Of a stretch of DNA of 64,000 nucleotides, positions 60,201-64,000 are shown in pieces. Source of the DNA: Corbicula japonica (taxonomy: Eukaryota > Mollusca > Bivalvia > Venerida > Cyrenidae); contig JAZAYU010000173.1 in the NCBI GenBank assembly GCA_038501625.1, positions 620,001 to 684,000 of the forward strand, given 5' to 3'. Positions within the stretch are counted from its first letter, which is position 1; every line of letters begins with the position of its first letter. The translations under genes and the position numbers were made by a program. A model generated the notes under the pieces. That model was not told the origin of the DNA. It did not search any database and saw only the letters and a list, made by a program, of their open reading frames with translations.

Positions 60201-61525
60201 ATACTTTAAGAGGTACACGTGACACAAGATGACATGCTGAATGCATTAAATTGAAATGCATAAGGGGACATAACTATAATTTTAATTTTAATGGGCGTGA
60301 CAAAACAACTCAGGTGCACAACTACACATGGTCAACATACCTGTAACGTTTCATGATTGTGGCTCTGATACTTCATAAGTTTTCGCGACACAAGATTACG
60401 TGGTAAATAAATTCTACTGATATTCATAAGGGGCCATAACTCTCATTTTAATAGGAGTGGCCAGAAACAAAACCTCAGTACGCACAACAGTTACAACACA
60501 AGATTACATGCTGAATGTGTGATATTGAAATGCATAAGGGTCCATTACTCTAGTCTTTATGGGTGCAGTCAGAAATAAAACCCTAGGTGCATAACTATAC
60601 ATGATTGTGACTCTCTACTTTTTTAGTTACGTGCGACATAAGTTTCGGAGGATGGAAGGACGGAAGGACGGACGCACAACAGCAAATCTATTTGTCCCCT
60701 CTTTCAGGGTGGGGGCATAAAATCAACAGCTTCTCTTTTTAGACTGAATTCAATAGTAATTTAAATGTGTAATAATAAACTTGTCAGAGATCATGTCTTT
60801 TGGCTGCAAAATTTAACCTAGCTATCGTTCCATTTACCCTATTTGGAGTTATGTCATTGCCTTCAGCGAGTAGCATCACACTCTTGTCCACAGCTAACAC
60901 GTTCACCAGAGAGCCTTTGTCCGCTTTTACTTTCAACCCGACACTGGATTTCGGCTCTAACGGAGAAGTCTGTACAAACTCTATTGTGACCTTAAAGCAT
61001 TTAAAAATGGAAGATATTCAGAATTATTTAAACAGATAACTAAATTATACTTATCATATTTCATATATTACAGGCAAACGGTTTTTAAGGGGCCTAGTTG
61101 AAAATGTTACTTATCGTATAAGACCATTGTGTCTGGTGGCCTCTGTTATTCTATTTTCACCTCTTAATATTGTTTAGATAATAATGTAAATTTCTAAATA
61201 TAGTATTTTAAATGTAAAGTTGATCTGTGCAAATAATATACAAAATATTCGTTTATGTATCAAATAATTTAAGTATTAAGCTGAGCTTTTTGCGTGCATA
61301 ATGTGTTTAAGAAAAAAATACATTGTAAACCTTGTTTTCAAACATCTCTTCAATAACAAAGTTTAGTCCATCAGCCATAATTTCACCATCATCATTTACA
61401 CAGAATACCACAAAACGAGAGACGGGTGCCATTCCCCTGATTACAGGGATCTGAACAATTCCTCCATCGATATGATCAGCAATTTCGAATTCTCCTGAGG
61501 TAACCATTTCATCTTTTGACAAGAC
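20964..61525 (-). CDS. Alpha-2-macroglobulin/CD109/TEP-family protein lacking the thioester cysteine (22 exons, 5'-incomplete)
   Basis: Twenty-two minus-strand exons (detailed individually) join through GT-AG borders in consistent phase to 943 codons with no stop. Order: end of the N-terminal macroglobulin ring ('APVSRFVVF', 'AVDKSVMLLA'), a short bait-like linker, 'FPETWIW' opening the A2M domain, MG7/CUB ('LPYSVIRGE'), the thioester domain ('PHGSGEQN', 'GYQRQL', 'SHKRLQGG', 'LEMETAAYALLTY', 'GGFISTQ'), the receptor-binding domain ('LDIGVVSGFEPKG', 'VIVFTYFEP') and a Cys-rich tail ('PCDTCGRDCC'). There is no room for a C3-type anaphylatoxin domain. Thioester members covalently tag microbes or trap proteases. 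Here the Cys is Ser at fragment residue 436, while the C3-type His is kept at 554. Drosophila Mcr and vertebrate C5 are known thioester-less relatives. The 5' exons lie beyond 64000 and the stop codon was not found. Confidence 0.93.
21135..21265 (-). repeat. Inverted copy of the 16.1-16.3 kb repeat with the 'CCAATTAGAACTTTGGGTGA' motif
   Basis: The reverse complement matches 16130-16262, including 'aattattaca', 'gttggca' and 'gacaaaaagtgaccaattag'. The motif core also occurs at 18139 and 21668 within the 883-bp duplication. Confidence 0.7.
21269..22150 (+). repeat. 883-bp direct duplication, copy 2
   Basis: Partner of 17737-18619, a few percent diverged. It carries an intact longer reading frame at 21727-21963. 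Its right end lies in an R1 copy and is followed by unrelated sequence ('gaggtacaatg'). Confidence 0.85.
21727..21963 (+). CDS. Conserved 78-residue hypothetical frame in the duplicated segment
   Basis: ATG frame encoding a basic peptide ('KMSKTYYQKRVSAIKCLCVQ', then 'KAIRLRRQPLANHARDKH') with no recognised domain. The frame from the inner ATG is preserved in the other copy (18224-18433), and differences between copies do not break it. A TATA-like 'gtatataaat' and a second 'tatataaatgag' lie just upstream. A possible donor GTATGTTAAT follows 'GACAGTTCAA', so it may be a first exon. It may equally belong to an unrecognised transposon. Confidence 0.35.
   Translation: MSLVISKHHVIKMSKTYYQKRVSAIKCLCVQAFDKILDNPKAIRLRRQPLANHARDKHIPSLYHNKDSSSMLIYFHPN
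22456..22558 (-). CDS. TEP gene exon 21 (receptor-binding domain, end)
   Basis: Acceptor 'ttttaatag', donor GTAAGCAC, 103 bp, phase 0 in and 1 out. It encodes 'GVCVEVRAQRVSLV' and 'KPTNVIVFTYFEP', the end of the alpha-2-macroglobulin receptor-binding (MG8) domain, equivalent to 'VYDYYEP' in relatives. Confidence 0.9.
22897..22988. mobile_element. Pal1 palindromic MITE, copy 2
   Basis: Ends GGTTATAAAACTGAGC and TTTATAAC. Lacks the central 'gattggctgaaatgg' part of the longest copies, so internally deleted. Confidence 0.8.
23207..23369 (-). CDS. TEP gene exon 20 (receptor-binding domain)
   Basis: Acceptor 'ttctgcag', donor GTAGGTCG, 163 bp, phase 2 in and 0 out. It encodes 'YKIVNSSSSLAVLDIGVV' followed by 'SGFEPKG', the core of the receptor-binding domain, and ends 'RHLFYFDE'. 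One N-x-S/T site is present. Confidence 0.93.
23732..23790. repeat. Short hairpin in intron
   Basis: CAGAGTTGTCG and CGACAACTCTG are inverted 11-bp arms with further partial pairing inside. No function is evident. Confidence 0.6.
24027..24571. mobile_element. TTAA-flanked MITE, 545 bp
   Basis: Terminal inverted repeats of about 45 bp (AGACATCAGTAATTTTGGTT on the left, matching 'agacatcggttattttggtt' from the right) are flanked by TTAA at 24023 and 24572. TTAA is the piggyBac target site. No ORF. Confidence 0.75.
24730..24836 (-). CDS. TEP gene exon 19 (start of receptor-binding domain)
   Basis: Acceptor 'tttattacaag', donor GTGAATATT, 107 bp, phase 0 in and 2 out. It encodes 'INQFYNVISESSATYELNVT' ending 'YAVRACAR', which runs into the 'YKIV' of the next exon. 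Confidence 0.9.
24940..25480 (+). repeat. Tandem repeat, three units of about 193 bp
   Basis: Each unit starts 'cacggcggtacccctt' and contains 'gatattgaaaatcggacaat' plus 'tataaggtac'. Units are 85-90% alike by eye. Intronic. Confidence 0.8.
26178..26297 (+). CDS. Exon of the SGNH-type gene
   Basis: Acceptor 'tttttggtcatag', donor GTATGTTG, 120 bp, phase 0. It encodes 40 residues including 'DRDDIVCLSYSGYAIRDF', comparable to the block I-II region of SGNH hydrolases in other elements. Confidence 0.6.
27028..27356 (+). repeat. Intronic duplication, copy 1
   Basis: Matches 27594-27915: 'atttcagcatcg', 'ataactttatatatttacta', 'gaaacgcgtgtc' and 'gcgaatgtcagc' occur in the same order. The two copies bracket exon 27366-27520. 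Confidence 0.7.
27366..27520 (+). CDS. Exon of the SGNH-type gene
   Basis: Acceptor 'aatactgcccag', donor GTAATCATT, 155 bp, ending phase 1. It encodes 'RRFNTTATEVNNAQRHVERQ' and 'FIEIPNF'. Its last G joins the first GT of 27988 to restore Gly, and the reading then continues to the SGNH His block. Confidence 0.65.
27594..27915 (+). repeat. Intronic duplication, copy 2
   Basis: Partner of 27028-27356. Possibly a remnant of a tandem duplication that once included the exon. Confidence 0.7.
27988..29014 (+). pseudogene. SGNH terminal block, Ser/Thr linker and SWIM zinc finger
   Basis: Begins after acceptor 'atatgtttcag'. The first frame gives 'INSKMLSRDGLHLSFRGRQN' then TGA near 28063. A one-base shift in the G tract near 28037 continues without stop as 'TEHVAQHLKDTVDVILKRR' into the 296-codon frame from 28124. 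That frame has trinucleotide-repeat runs of Ser, Thr and Ala (28180-28520) and a SWIM-type finger at about residues 234-246 ('CSCPSTGTCYHIL': C-x-C, then C-x-H), followed by a Lys/Arg-rich end. SWIM fingers bind DNA or protein and occur in MULE and other transposase-related proteins. Confidence 0.7.
29145..29515 (+). pseudogene. Ulp1/C48-like protease fragment
   Basis: Frame encoding 'LIENETGWLNDKIINAVQTV', 'GKNHWILSF' with the His-Trp of the catalytic core and 'GDVYVIDSL' with the Asp. A stop at 29513 precedes the region expected to hold the glutamine and nucleophilic cysteine, and what follows ('LAQIYNTIQNPTVH') lacks them. Probably inactive. It is linked to the SWIM part through two further frame changes. 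Confidence 0.65.
29871..33401. mobile_element. 3.5-kb terminal-inverted-repeat element, unclassified
   Basis: The left end starts 'atagaccctttg' and contains 'GCATGCGCA' and 'AAACGCTTCCGGGTGGCAAA'. The right end is the inverse, with the same 20-bp core at 33341-33371. Arms are about 70 bp with gaps. The interior is AT-rich. A minus frame of 134 codons (30135-30539) and an exon-like block at 31052-31123 (acceptor 'cctttacag', donor GTATGTC) show no recognised domain. It may be a non-autonomous DNA transposon. No target duplication is evident. Confidence 0.6.
33473..33749. mobile_element. 277-bp MITE
   Basis: Imperfect terminal inverted repeats: 'aaggagtaggttcacaaagg' on the left, and the complement of 'cctttgtgaatctacccctt' on the right. 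AT-rich interior without coding capacity. Confidence 0.65.
34100..34162 (-). CDS. TEP gene exon 18
   Basis: Acceptor 'ctttgttttag', donor GTAAGATAC, 63 bp, phase 0. It encodes 'LEGTGKQVTIDVNGIGLAAI', the second half of the CUB segment after the thioester domain. The following intron is 9.3 kb. Confidence 0.85.
34212..36852. repeat. Array of about 16 monomers of ~146 bp with A/B alternation
   Basis: Each monomer contains 'aataatggactgatcca'. Copies lie near 34453, 34578, 34720, 34850, 35003, 35150, 35303, 35450, 35608, 35753, 35898, 36040, 36184, 36338, 36500 and 36646. Over much of the array two types alternate: one with 'cacgcacatctacacttcat', the other with 'atttgcgcaaatgtactcac'. The array starts near 'aaatacccccgcaatac' and ends near 'gtatgcgggggtataat', short inverted ends suggesting that it is the inside of one mobile element. 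Confidence 0.8.
36895..37006. mobile_element. Pal1 palindromic MITE, copy 3 (diverged left arm)
   Basis: The right arm 'gagattttagactggtttcc' to 'cagttttataac' is intact. The left arm is altered. Confidence 0.7.
37060..37230 (-). CDS. TEP gene exon 17
   Basis: Acceptor 'tttttcttccag', donor GTAAGTTT, 171 bp, phase 0. It begins 'DTVVALQALSEFAAQIYSKD', the last thioester-domain helix and the return into CUB. Confidence 0.95.
37355..37433. mobile_element. Pal1 palindromic MITE, copy 4 (short)
   Basis: Ends GGTAATAAAACTGAG and CAGTTTTATAACC. The central part is deleted. Confidence 0.7.
37473..38655. mobile_element. Foldback transposon with 9-bp target duplication
   Basis: A 1183-bp element flanked by direct repeats ATGTCACTG (37464-37472 and 38656-38664). 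Ends are perfect inverted repeats (ATGAATATAAAGTTAGTTCC). Each arm is about 320 bp and made of nearly three tandem ~118-bp units ('gttcccgtttcccggttcct' and 'ctttttcgaaaaagg'). The roughly 540-bp loop is unique and lacks an ORF. A 9-bp duplication with long, internally repeated arms fits Mutator-like or classical foldback elements. Confidence 0.9.
38724..39740 (+). mobile_element. Element with four 159-bp tandem units
   Basis: Units start at 'gttgcatttgaaa' near 39018, 39177, 39336 and 39495, with the array ending near 39655. Because 159 is divisible by three, a frame of 182 codons runs through (39051-39599), but it shows no domain. The flanks 'tgtgtcgcctgc' (38741) and 'gcaggcgacaca' (39728) are inverted and may be the element ends. 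Confidence 0.75.
40081..40247 (-). CDS. TEP gene exon 16
   Basis: Acceptor 'attttattag', donor GTAACATCC, 167 bp. It encodes 'LEMETAAYALLTYSVKGD' and 'RNSYGGFISTQ', hallmark thioester-domain segments. Confidence 0.96.
41004..41193 (-). CDS. TEP gene exon 15
   Basis: Acceptor 'atttccttag', donor GTACGTAT, 190 bp, phase 0 in and 1 out. It encodes 'YERAIGSYALILLNNPAY', alpha-helical thioester-domain sequence between the 'LQGGTAASDRS' and 'LEMETAAY' segments. Confidence 0.93.
42038..42222 (+). repeat. 5' LTR of the BEL/Pao remnant
   Basis: Begins TGTCGTGGAATTACATTC. About 80-85% identical to the 3' copy by eye, so the insertion is not recent. Confidence 0.75.
42746..43313 (+). pseudogene. BEL/Pao gag fragment (DUF1759-type)
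   Basis: The first frame (42746-42961) gives 'NELLRIIEEEFATLATLNEK', a coiled-coil-like stretch. Later frames give the segment around 'LEWQSF' and 'GFSLTNAN', which is characteristic of BEL/Pao gag. Several frame breaks; not functional. Confidence 0.7.
43322..43503 (+). repeat. 3' LTR of the BEL/Pao remnant
   Basis: Partner of 42038-42222. Gag sequence runs almost directly into it, marking a large internal deletion. Confidence 0.75.
43645..44017. mobile_element. Tc1/mariner-like MITE with subterminal repeats (copy 2)
   Basis: Same 373-bp length as 16575-16947, in opposite orientation. Ends TACAGTACTATGAACG and CGTTCACAGTACTGTA, with subterminal 'cggacgcacgatacacgata' type arrays at both ends. 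Confidence 0.85.
44030..44420 (+). repeat. Degenerate tandem repeat
   Basis: Diverged units sharing 'gtttcaaagttatggaccaa' and 'aaggggcatacttgaaaaat', resembling units of the 39-kb array. No gene is seen between here and 45035. Confidence 0.5.
45040..45076. repeat. Perfect 18-bp hairpin with 1-nt spacer
   Basis: AAGCAATATCGACCGAGG, then G, then the exact reverse complement. It lies at the edge of the inverted R1 copy. Confidence 0.9.
45075..45350 (-). repeat. R1 repeat, inverted copy with (CT)n expansion
   Basis: The reverse complement carries the R1 core (GCCTTGGAACGGTCTGTGGC). The GA-rich tract of R1 is expanded here into a long CT microsatellite (about 45220-45290). Confidence 0.8.
45862..45945 (-). 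CDS. TEP gene exon 14
   Basis: Acceptor 'cttacttccag', donor GTGAGTAT, 84 bp, phase 0. It starts 'GGTAASDRSIIAYTLIALQE', the thioester-domain helix directly after the catalytic-His segment. Confidence 0.95.
46010..46240 (+). repeat. R2 repeat, copy 3
   Basis: Begins 'gatgaaaagagaact' and ends 'gcgaacatggaaccttcag', parallel to 2470-2730. Confidence 0.75.
46598..46760 (-). CDS. TEP gene exon 13 (catalytic-His exon)
   Basis: Acceptor 'tattttcag', donor GTACGGGA, 163 bp. It encodes 'LTTFVMKSFAQAE', 'NQNPDGTMNNVG' and 'TVSHKRLQ'. The His (codon 46610-46612) aligns with the C3 histidine that activates the thioester, 118 residues after the motif position, close to the roughly 116 residues in C3. 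Confidence 0.95.
47266..47347 (-). CDS. TEP gene exon 12
   Basis: Acceptor 'cgttattttcag', donor GTAACATA, 82 bp. It encodes 'GYQRQLLYQRYNGDFSEFG' and then 'DSEGSLW', strongly diagnostic thioester-domain sequence. Confidence 0.97.
47381..47550. repeat. Two adjacent palindromes, one with perfect 34-bp arms
   Basis: 47381-47450 is a perfect inverted repeat with 34-bp arms and a 2-nt centre (arm starts GAAATTAGAAACGCAACTTC). A second, imperfect palindrome of the same arm family follows at 47477-47550. Both lie in the intron between TEP exons 11 and 12. Confidence 0.9.
47936..48118 (-). CDS. TEP gene exon 11 (thioester-motif exon)
   Basis: Acceptor 'cccatttctag', donor GTGTTATA, 183 bp. It encodes 'GDVFGPSFKNLDKLIELPHG', then SGEQNIAKFAQ and 'SVFAAAYMRKTG'. 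The family motif GCGEQ reads GSGEQ: Ser is encoded by TCG at 48057-48059, so the internal thioester cannot form, though the Glu-Gln pair is kept. Flanking residues are well conserved and the frame is intact, which argues against pseudogenisation. Confidence 0.96.
49004..49093. mobile_element. Pal1 palindromic MITE, copy 5
   Basis: Ends GGTTATAAAACTGAGCATGG and the inverse. One arm is internally shortened. Confidence 0.8.
49136..49274 (-). CDS. TEP gene exon 10
   Basis: Acceptor 'ctgtttag', donor GTATGTCA, 139 bp. It encodes 'AEGVEKEKNTPVLISF' and ends 'PDSARIRVTVI', the classic lead-in to the thioester domain. Confidence 0.94.
50253..50384. mobile_element. Pal1 palindromic MITE, copy 6 (full length)
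   Basis: Full-length palindrome with centre 'gaaatggcgactggtcccca'. Closest in form to copy 1. Confidence 0.85.
50447..50620 (+). repeat. R1 repeat, copy
   Basis: Begins 'gaaatatgcatatcaggg' and includes GCCTTGGAACGGTCAGTGGC. Truncated at its right end. Confidence 0.8.
50686..50823 (-). CDS. TEP gene exon 9
   Basis: Acceptor 'attttag', donor GTAAGCGA, 138 bp, phase 0. It encodes 'DKPTTVFFNIRPLKIKNVML' and 'DEVIRTLQVT', typical of the CUB segment preceding the thioester domain. Confidence 0.93.
51273..51374 (-). CDS. TEP gene exon 8
   Basis: Acceptor 'ttattttatag', donor GTAGGGAT, 102 bp, phase 0. It encodes 'VKVRLQGSEDFVGITVDEN' and a short acidic stretch. MG7/CUB junction. Confidence 0.85.
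51680..51793 (-). CDS. TEP gene exon 7
   Basis: Acceptor 'atatttcaag', donor GTTTGTAA, 114 bp, phase 0. It encodes 'NLQLPYSVIRGETAVIQATV', a diagnostic A2M-domain segment. Confidence 0.96.
52599..52644. mobile_element. Pal1 MITE, deleted copy 7
   Basis: Retains 'ggaaaccagtcttaaatctc' and 'tttataacctt'. Most of the interior is lost. Confidence 0.5.
52738..52855 (-). CDS. TEP gene exon 6
   Basis: Acceptor 'ttttttctatag', donor GTAAGTGC, 118 bp. It encodes 'EVVPDTITEYVANAFAINT' and 'GLGVAPS', a hallmark of the A2M domain (MG7). Confidence 0.96.
53117..53213 (-). other. tRNA-like pseudogene or SINE head
   Basis: On the minus strand 'CCGGTTAGCTTAATTGGTTG' resembles a D-arm with box A and 'TTGCGGGTTCGCTCC' a T-arm with box B. 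The middle segment is long and the acceptor stem does not pair. Intronic. Confidence 0.45.
53545..53760 (+). repeat. R2 repeat, copy 4, with R1-like borders
   Basis: Contains 'ggtttgattgagcctg' and the inverted ATTACTGTCC motif. Preceded by 'attcatatcaggaaa' and followed at 53810 by 'gttgcatgcaaaa', both R1-like. Confidence 0.75.
54163..54274 (-). CDS. TEP gene exon 5
   Basis: Acceptor 'gttatttcag', donor GTTTAAGT, 112 bp, phase 1 in and 2 out. It encodes 'HIGQIRKDFPETWIWKSAL', the nearly invariant start of the A2M domain after the bait region. Confidence 0.97.
55190..55505 (+). repeat. R1 repeat, diverged copy
   Basis: Contains 'gcgccttcgaacggttagag' and 'ttctagggtgcactcat' equivalents and ends 'caattgcatgctaaagcaaa'. 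Confidence 0.75.
55832..55898 (-). CDS. TEP gene exon 4
   Basis: Acceptor 'ctgtgtttcag', donor GTAAGTAA, 67 bp. It encodes 'YANLKVLTDANLYKFDLWRQ'. 'VLTDA' is the usual segment at the end of MG6. Confidence 0.92.
56466..56573 (-). CDS. TEP gene exon 3
   Basis: Acceptor 'catgttaag', donor GTGAGTTG, 108 bp, phase 0. It encodes 'VEEEINKFGGNPWIVRGW' and 'DDSSDIFN'. Part of the linker and bait-like region, and unusually Trp- and Pro-rich. Confidence 0.88.
57065..57280 (+). repeat. Fragment of the 59.7-kb repeat family
   Basis: Contains 'gaggtcataattctggttta', 'agatgcacaactacaca' and 'gtgacagaagattacgtgct', matching units of the 59714-60640 array. The open frame 56728-57042 next to it is partly made of this repeat and is not treated as a gene. 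Confidence 0.65.
57390..58955. repeat. Long inverted repeat (arms over 250 bp) with exon-like ORFs
   Basis: The left arm (57390-57730) read on the minus strand matches the right arm (58630-58955) read on the plus strand: 'tctaagacattgttg', 'atggactgtctt', 'agaaagtct' and 'caaggtaagaaat' occur in the same order. In the right arm an ATG frame (58792-58875, 28 codons, 'MDCLCVSVIVDKSGSRGSS') ends exactly at a GTAAGAAA donor. The left copy is broken by a stop. It could be a foldback element or two inverted copies of a transposon first exon. Confidence 0.65.
59025..60720 (+). repeat. Tandem array of ~165-172-bp units
   Basis: About six units from 59714, each with 'cataaggggccataactct', 'gtggccagaaataaac' and 'gtttcatgattgtggct', plus a partial unit at 59025-59205 cut off from the rest by the insertion at 59211-59710. 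Ends in a 'ggaaggacggaaggacggac' tract at 60655. No coding. Confidence 0.8.
59211..59710. mobile_element. 500-bp tRNA-like inverted-repeat element inserted in the array
   Basis: Termini 'gaccaagctaaatcggcgat' and the complement of 'attgccaaattacctctgtc' are imperfect inverted repeats. Inside the left end lies box B-like 'CACGGGTTCGAATC' (plus); inside the right end, on the minus strand, lies tRNA-like 'CGAGTGGTCTAAGACGCAG' with 'GTAGGTTCGAA'. Same family as 12104-14085. Confidence 0.75.
60838..60990 (-). CDS. TEP gene exon 2
   Basis: Acceptor 'aaatgctttaag', donor GTAAATGG, 153 bp, phase 0. It encodes 'VNVLAVDKSVMLLAEGNDIT', the MG6 segment before the bait region ('AVDKSV' is a family hallmark). 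Confidence 0.95.
61331..61525 (-). CDS. TEP gene exon 1 of those visible (MG5/MG6)
   Basis: Acceptor 'cttatttcag', donor GTTTACAA, 195 bp, phase 0. It encodes 'GGIVQIPVIRGMAPVSRFVV' followed by 'DGEIMADGLNFVIEEMFENK', as in macroglobulin domains 5-6. Upstream exons are not visible in 61526-64000 and must lie outside the window. Confidence 0.94.
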
Positions 61526-62990
61526 CTGAAATAAGTTAATGTATCTCATCACTAAATGCATCGACAAATAAATACTTTTGTTGGTAGAATTAAACAGGGC
61601 GTTGGAGCAAGCCTCATAGGGTTCCGATTAACGAAAGAAAATGTATTTTTTGTTATAAACTTAAAGATGAGTTTCATTTTTTCATGTAATGTCCTATACA
61701 TGTATATTTAAAGAAAGAGTTAATTAAATATTTTGGATTCGGCTTAACTTAATAAAATTTATAGATTTGATAAACGCGACAAATAAGACTGTAATTACTA
61801 AACGTTTAACTTACTTATTTAAAACATTTAAAACACGACATAATGTTTTGAATTACTTTTGATATCATTGAAATGTTAAATAGTTGTAAAACACATTTAT
61901 GAAAATCTCCTGTCTCTCCCAAAACTTCAAATGGATGAACTTATTGTTACCATTTTCAAATACAGGTTTGTTTCAGTTTGAAAATGTGTAATACTTTACT
62001 TGCTGTGCTGGTCTTCAGTTGCTTACCATGTTAAATGTTTTACTGTTCTATGTATTTGTTTATTGGCCTCTATGGCTTATTGAGTAATTAACAATCTATC
62101 TATCATTATATTTGTGTGGTGACGAATCAATTTTACAAGGTCAAGAAACATTGCTTGGTTTTATTAAGTAATTGCTTAATCAAGCTCTCGCTTATATGAG
62201 TATGTTATGTAAAACAAAGCTTATATTTAGGTTATAGACCACTAAATATTGGTGACCAGGCCTCTAAATAATTTTGTGCAGGGAATTTGCGGACCAGTAA
62301 CAGGATGTCAAGCCTGATTGGTAGAAAATGAAAATAATTATTTAAAAAAAAAATTTTAATGAGAAAATATAATGATTTTGTAGTAATTTGAATACAAATA
62401 ATATGAAATTGATAATGAAAAAAAAGTGAAATTCAACTTTGAAAATAGCTGTCATTTTTGACTGAATGTAAACAAAAGTTCCGCAGAGACTGGGGTGATA
62501 CACTTCTGGCTAAAATTCCGAAAAAGTTTATCGGTCATGCTATGGTGGAATTGGTATTTTACGGTGTCTCTATGTTGGTTCTCTTAAGAACTGTATGATT
62601 TTAAGGGCTTGACCCAATAGTAAATTCAGAAATTGATGAAAGGTTATAATGGAAGTCTATGGAAATTGAATTAGTGGTATATAGCCATTAACAAATCATT
62701 ATGATTCCGCCAGATGTTCTTATAATAGAGGCTATACATCTTGAATTTCAGACGAAATAGATACATGTAACATGTAGTATCTCTAATAGCTGACTAAAAC
62801 AATTCCGCGATAAGGGGTACCCACATGATTTATAAAGATTCAGAGGTACCAAATATAACAGTTATAGTAATTACAGCGTCTAACTATTTATTTCTAATCA
62901 CGCTGTTGCTTTAGCTAGCTAAAAGGTTTATCGCATTACCCTTATAACGACAATGATTGCTGTTTATCTGTCTATCTGGAACATTTGATT
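61526..62990. other. Intron sequence without recognised features
   Basis: AT-rich intron of the minus-strand gene. No exon, RNA gene or repeat boundary that I can support. Confidence 0.6.
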
Positions 62991-62995
62991 ATTAA

Positions 62996-63702
62996 GGGCT
63001 CGCCACACTCCTCCCAATCATATTCATCGGTGAAAAGAAAATTATCAAAATCTCAATAACGGCAATATTCCGTTAAATGAAACTTTGCACAAACGTATAT
63101 AATTTAATGTATCTTTATTTTGCAGATGGTAAGACATGTTAGAACAGTAAAGAAAAATAGCGAGATCTAAAAATGTCCTCAACTTCTATTTACATAAATT
63201 CACAAAAACTAAACAACACAAAACATCATTTTAAATGCCCACATGAGTAATATGATACCGAAAACAATTTATTGTGTCCTCGTGACTTACATATGTAAAC
63301 TTTACGAGATATTAGTAAAAGTGTGTTTGACCTTCAATTTTCTGTGCGCTTCCTGGTCGCGTAAACGGACGACAATCACTGATTTCTCTTTTACGTAGTA
63401 GTTGAAAGTTTTTTAACAAAGTACACAACCTTTTCTTGTCAGTAACATTGCACTCACGTGGGAATTAAAAATTATGTTTTGTGTTGTTTAGGTTTTGTGA
63501 TATATGTTAATAGAATTTTAAGGAATTTTAAGGTCTAGCTTGTTTTCTTTACTATTCTAACGTCTCTTACTGTATGCAAAATCAAAATACATTAGTATCA
63601 TTCATTTGTGCAAAGTTTCATTGAACAGCATTCTGCCATTATTGAGATTTTGATGATTTTATTTTTATCGATGAATAGGATTGGGAGGAGTGTGGCGAGC
63701 CC
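62996..63702. mobile_element. piggyBac-type MITE with TTAA target duplication
   Basis: A 707-bp element with perfect ends GGGCTCGCCACACTCCTCCC and their complement, and arms matching over about 100 bp, flanked by TTAA at 62992-62995 and 63703-63706. No ORF. A related internal stretch ('aaactttgcacaaac', 'gttagaacagtaaa') is near 19670-19740. Confidence 0.88.
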
Positions 63703-63782
63703 TTAACTGATAACAGTACTGACGATATCTACGGTGAAATTGCATTAACACGGGGGGGGGGGGGAATCCCGCACAACCGTTA

Positions 63783-64000
63783 CCGCTGGTGAAGCGAGAA
63801 AATTGTTCTGCAAGCATCCGGTGACGGTACAGCAGATGTTAATTTTGACCCGGAAAGGTAGGTGGTCAGCTTTGACTCGTTTTTATCAAAATATTAAGCA
63901 ATTCTCTGACCACCTACACATGTACCTTTCCGGGTCAAAATAAAGATCTGCAGTACCGTCACCGGATGCTTGCAGAACAATTTTCTCGCTTCACCAGCGG
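63783..64000. mobile_element. Large palindrome truncated by the window end
   Basis: The left arm starting CCGCTGGTGAAGCGAGAAAA and the right arm ending at 64000 are near-perfect reverse complements over about 90 bp, with a spacer of about 35 bp. A poly-G tract lies just left. Probably a foldback MITE extending beyond the window. Confidence 0.75.

Overview
The window is eukaryotic nuclear DNA, AT-rich and intron-rich, most likely from a mollusc and probably a bivalve. This is inferred from one spliced thioester-protein gene with many short exons and large repeat-filled introns, from a tyrosine-recombinase retrotransposon of the Ngaro type, a BEL/Pao remnant, and tandem arrays of a kind common in bivalve genomes. 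No bacterial-type operon, rRNA or convincing functional tRNA gene is visible.

The main host gene is on the minus strand. Twenty-two exons from 61525 down to 20964 join in consistent phase with GT-AG borders into 943 codons without a stop. They encode the C-terminal two thirds of an alpha-2-macroglobulin/CD109/TEP protein. The N-terminus lies beyond 64000 and the stop codon was not located. The thioester motif, normally GCGEQ, reads GSGEQ, so the thioester cysteine is absent, while the histidine that acts with it in C3 is kept. A separate 28-codon cysteine-containing exon at 815-898 may be a far 3' exon or part of another gene.

Region by region: 1-4600 holds dispersed repeats. 4616-9244 is an Ngaro-type element with complete split direct repeats (A1 - ORFs - B1/A2 - B2), lacking gag and the start of the reverse transcriptase (RT) but keeping RT, RNase H, tyrosine recombinase and SGNH-hydrolase ORFs. 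12100-14700 holds tRNA-like sequences inside an inverted-repeat element. 15060-15975 is a 42/168-bp higher-order minisatellite. 16.5-22.2 kb holds a Tc1-like MITE, an 883-bp direct duplication and a 36-bp x 5 tandem repeat. 26.2-29.5 kb holds a decayed plus-strand gene (SGNH hydrolase, Ser/Thr-rich linker, SWIM zinc finger, Ulp1-like protease) nested in a host intron. 29.9-33.4 kb is an unclassified terminal-inverted-repeat element. 34.2-36.9 kb is an array of about 146-bp monomers. 37.5-38.7 kb is a foldback transposon with a 9-bp target duplication. 42.0-43.5 kb is a BEL/Pao LTR remnant. 57-61 kb holds a long inverted repeat and another tandem array. 62.99-63.71 kb is a TTAA-flanked MITE. 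A large palindrome is cut by the window end.

The host gene probably makes a secreted or surface macroglobulin-type immune factor. Everything else is mobile or repetitive DNA that has expanded its introns and 3' flank. All homology statements come from motifs recognised by eye; no database search was run.
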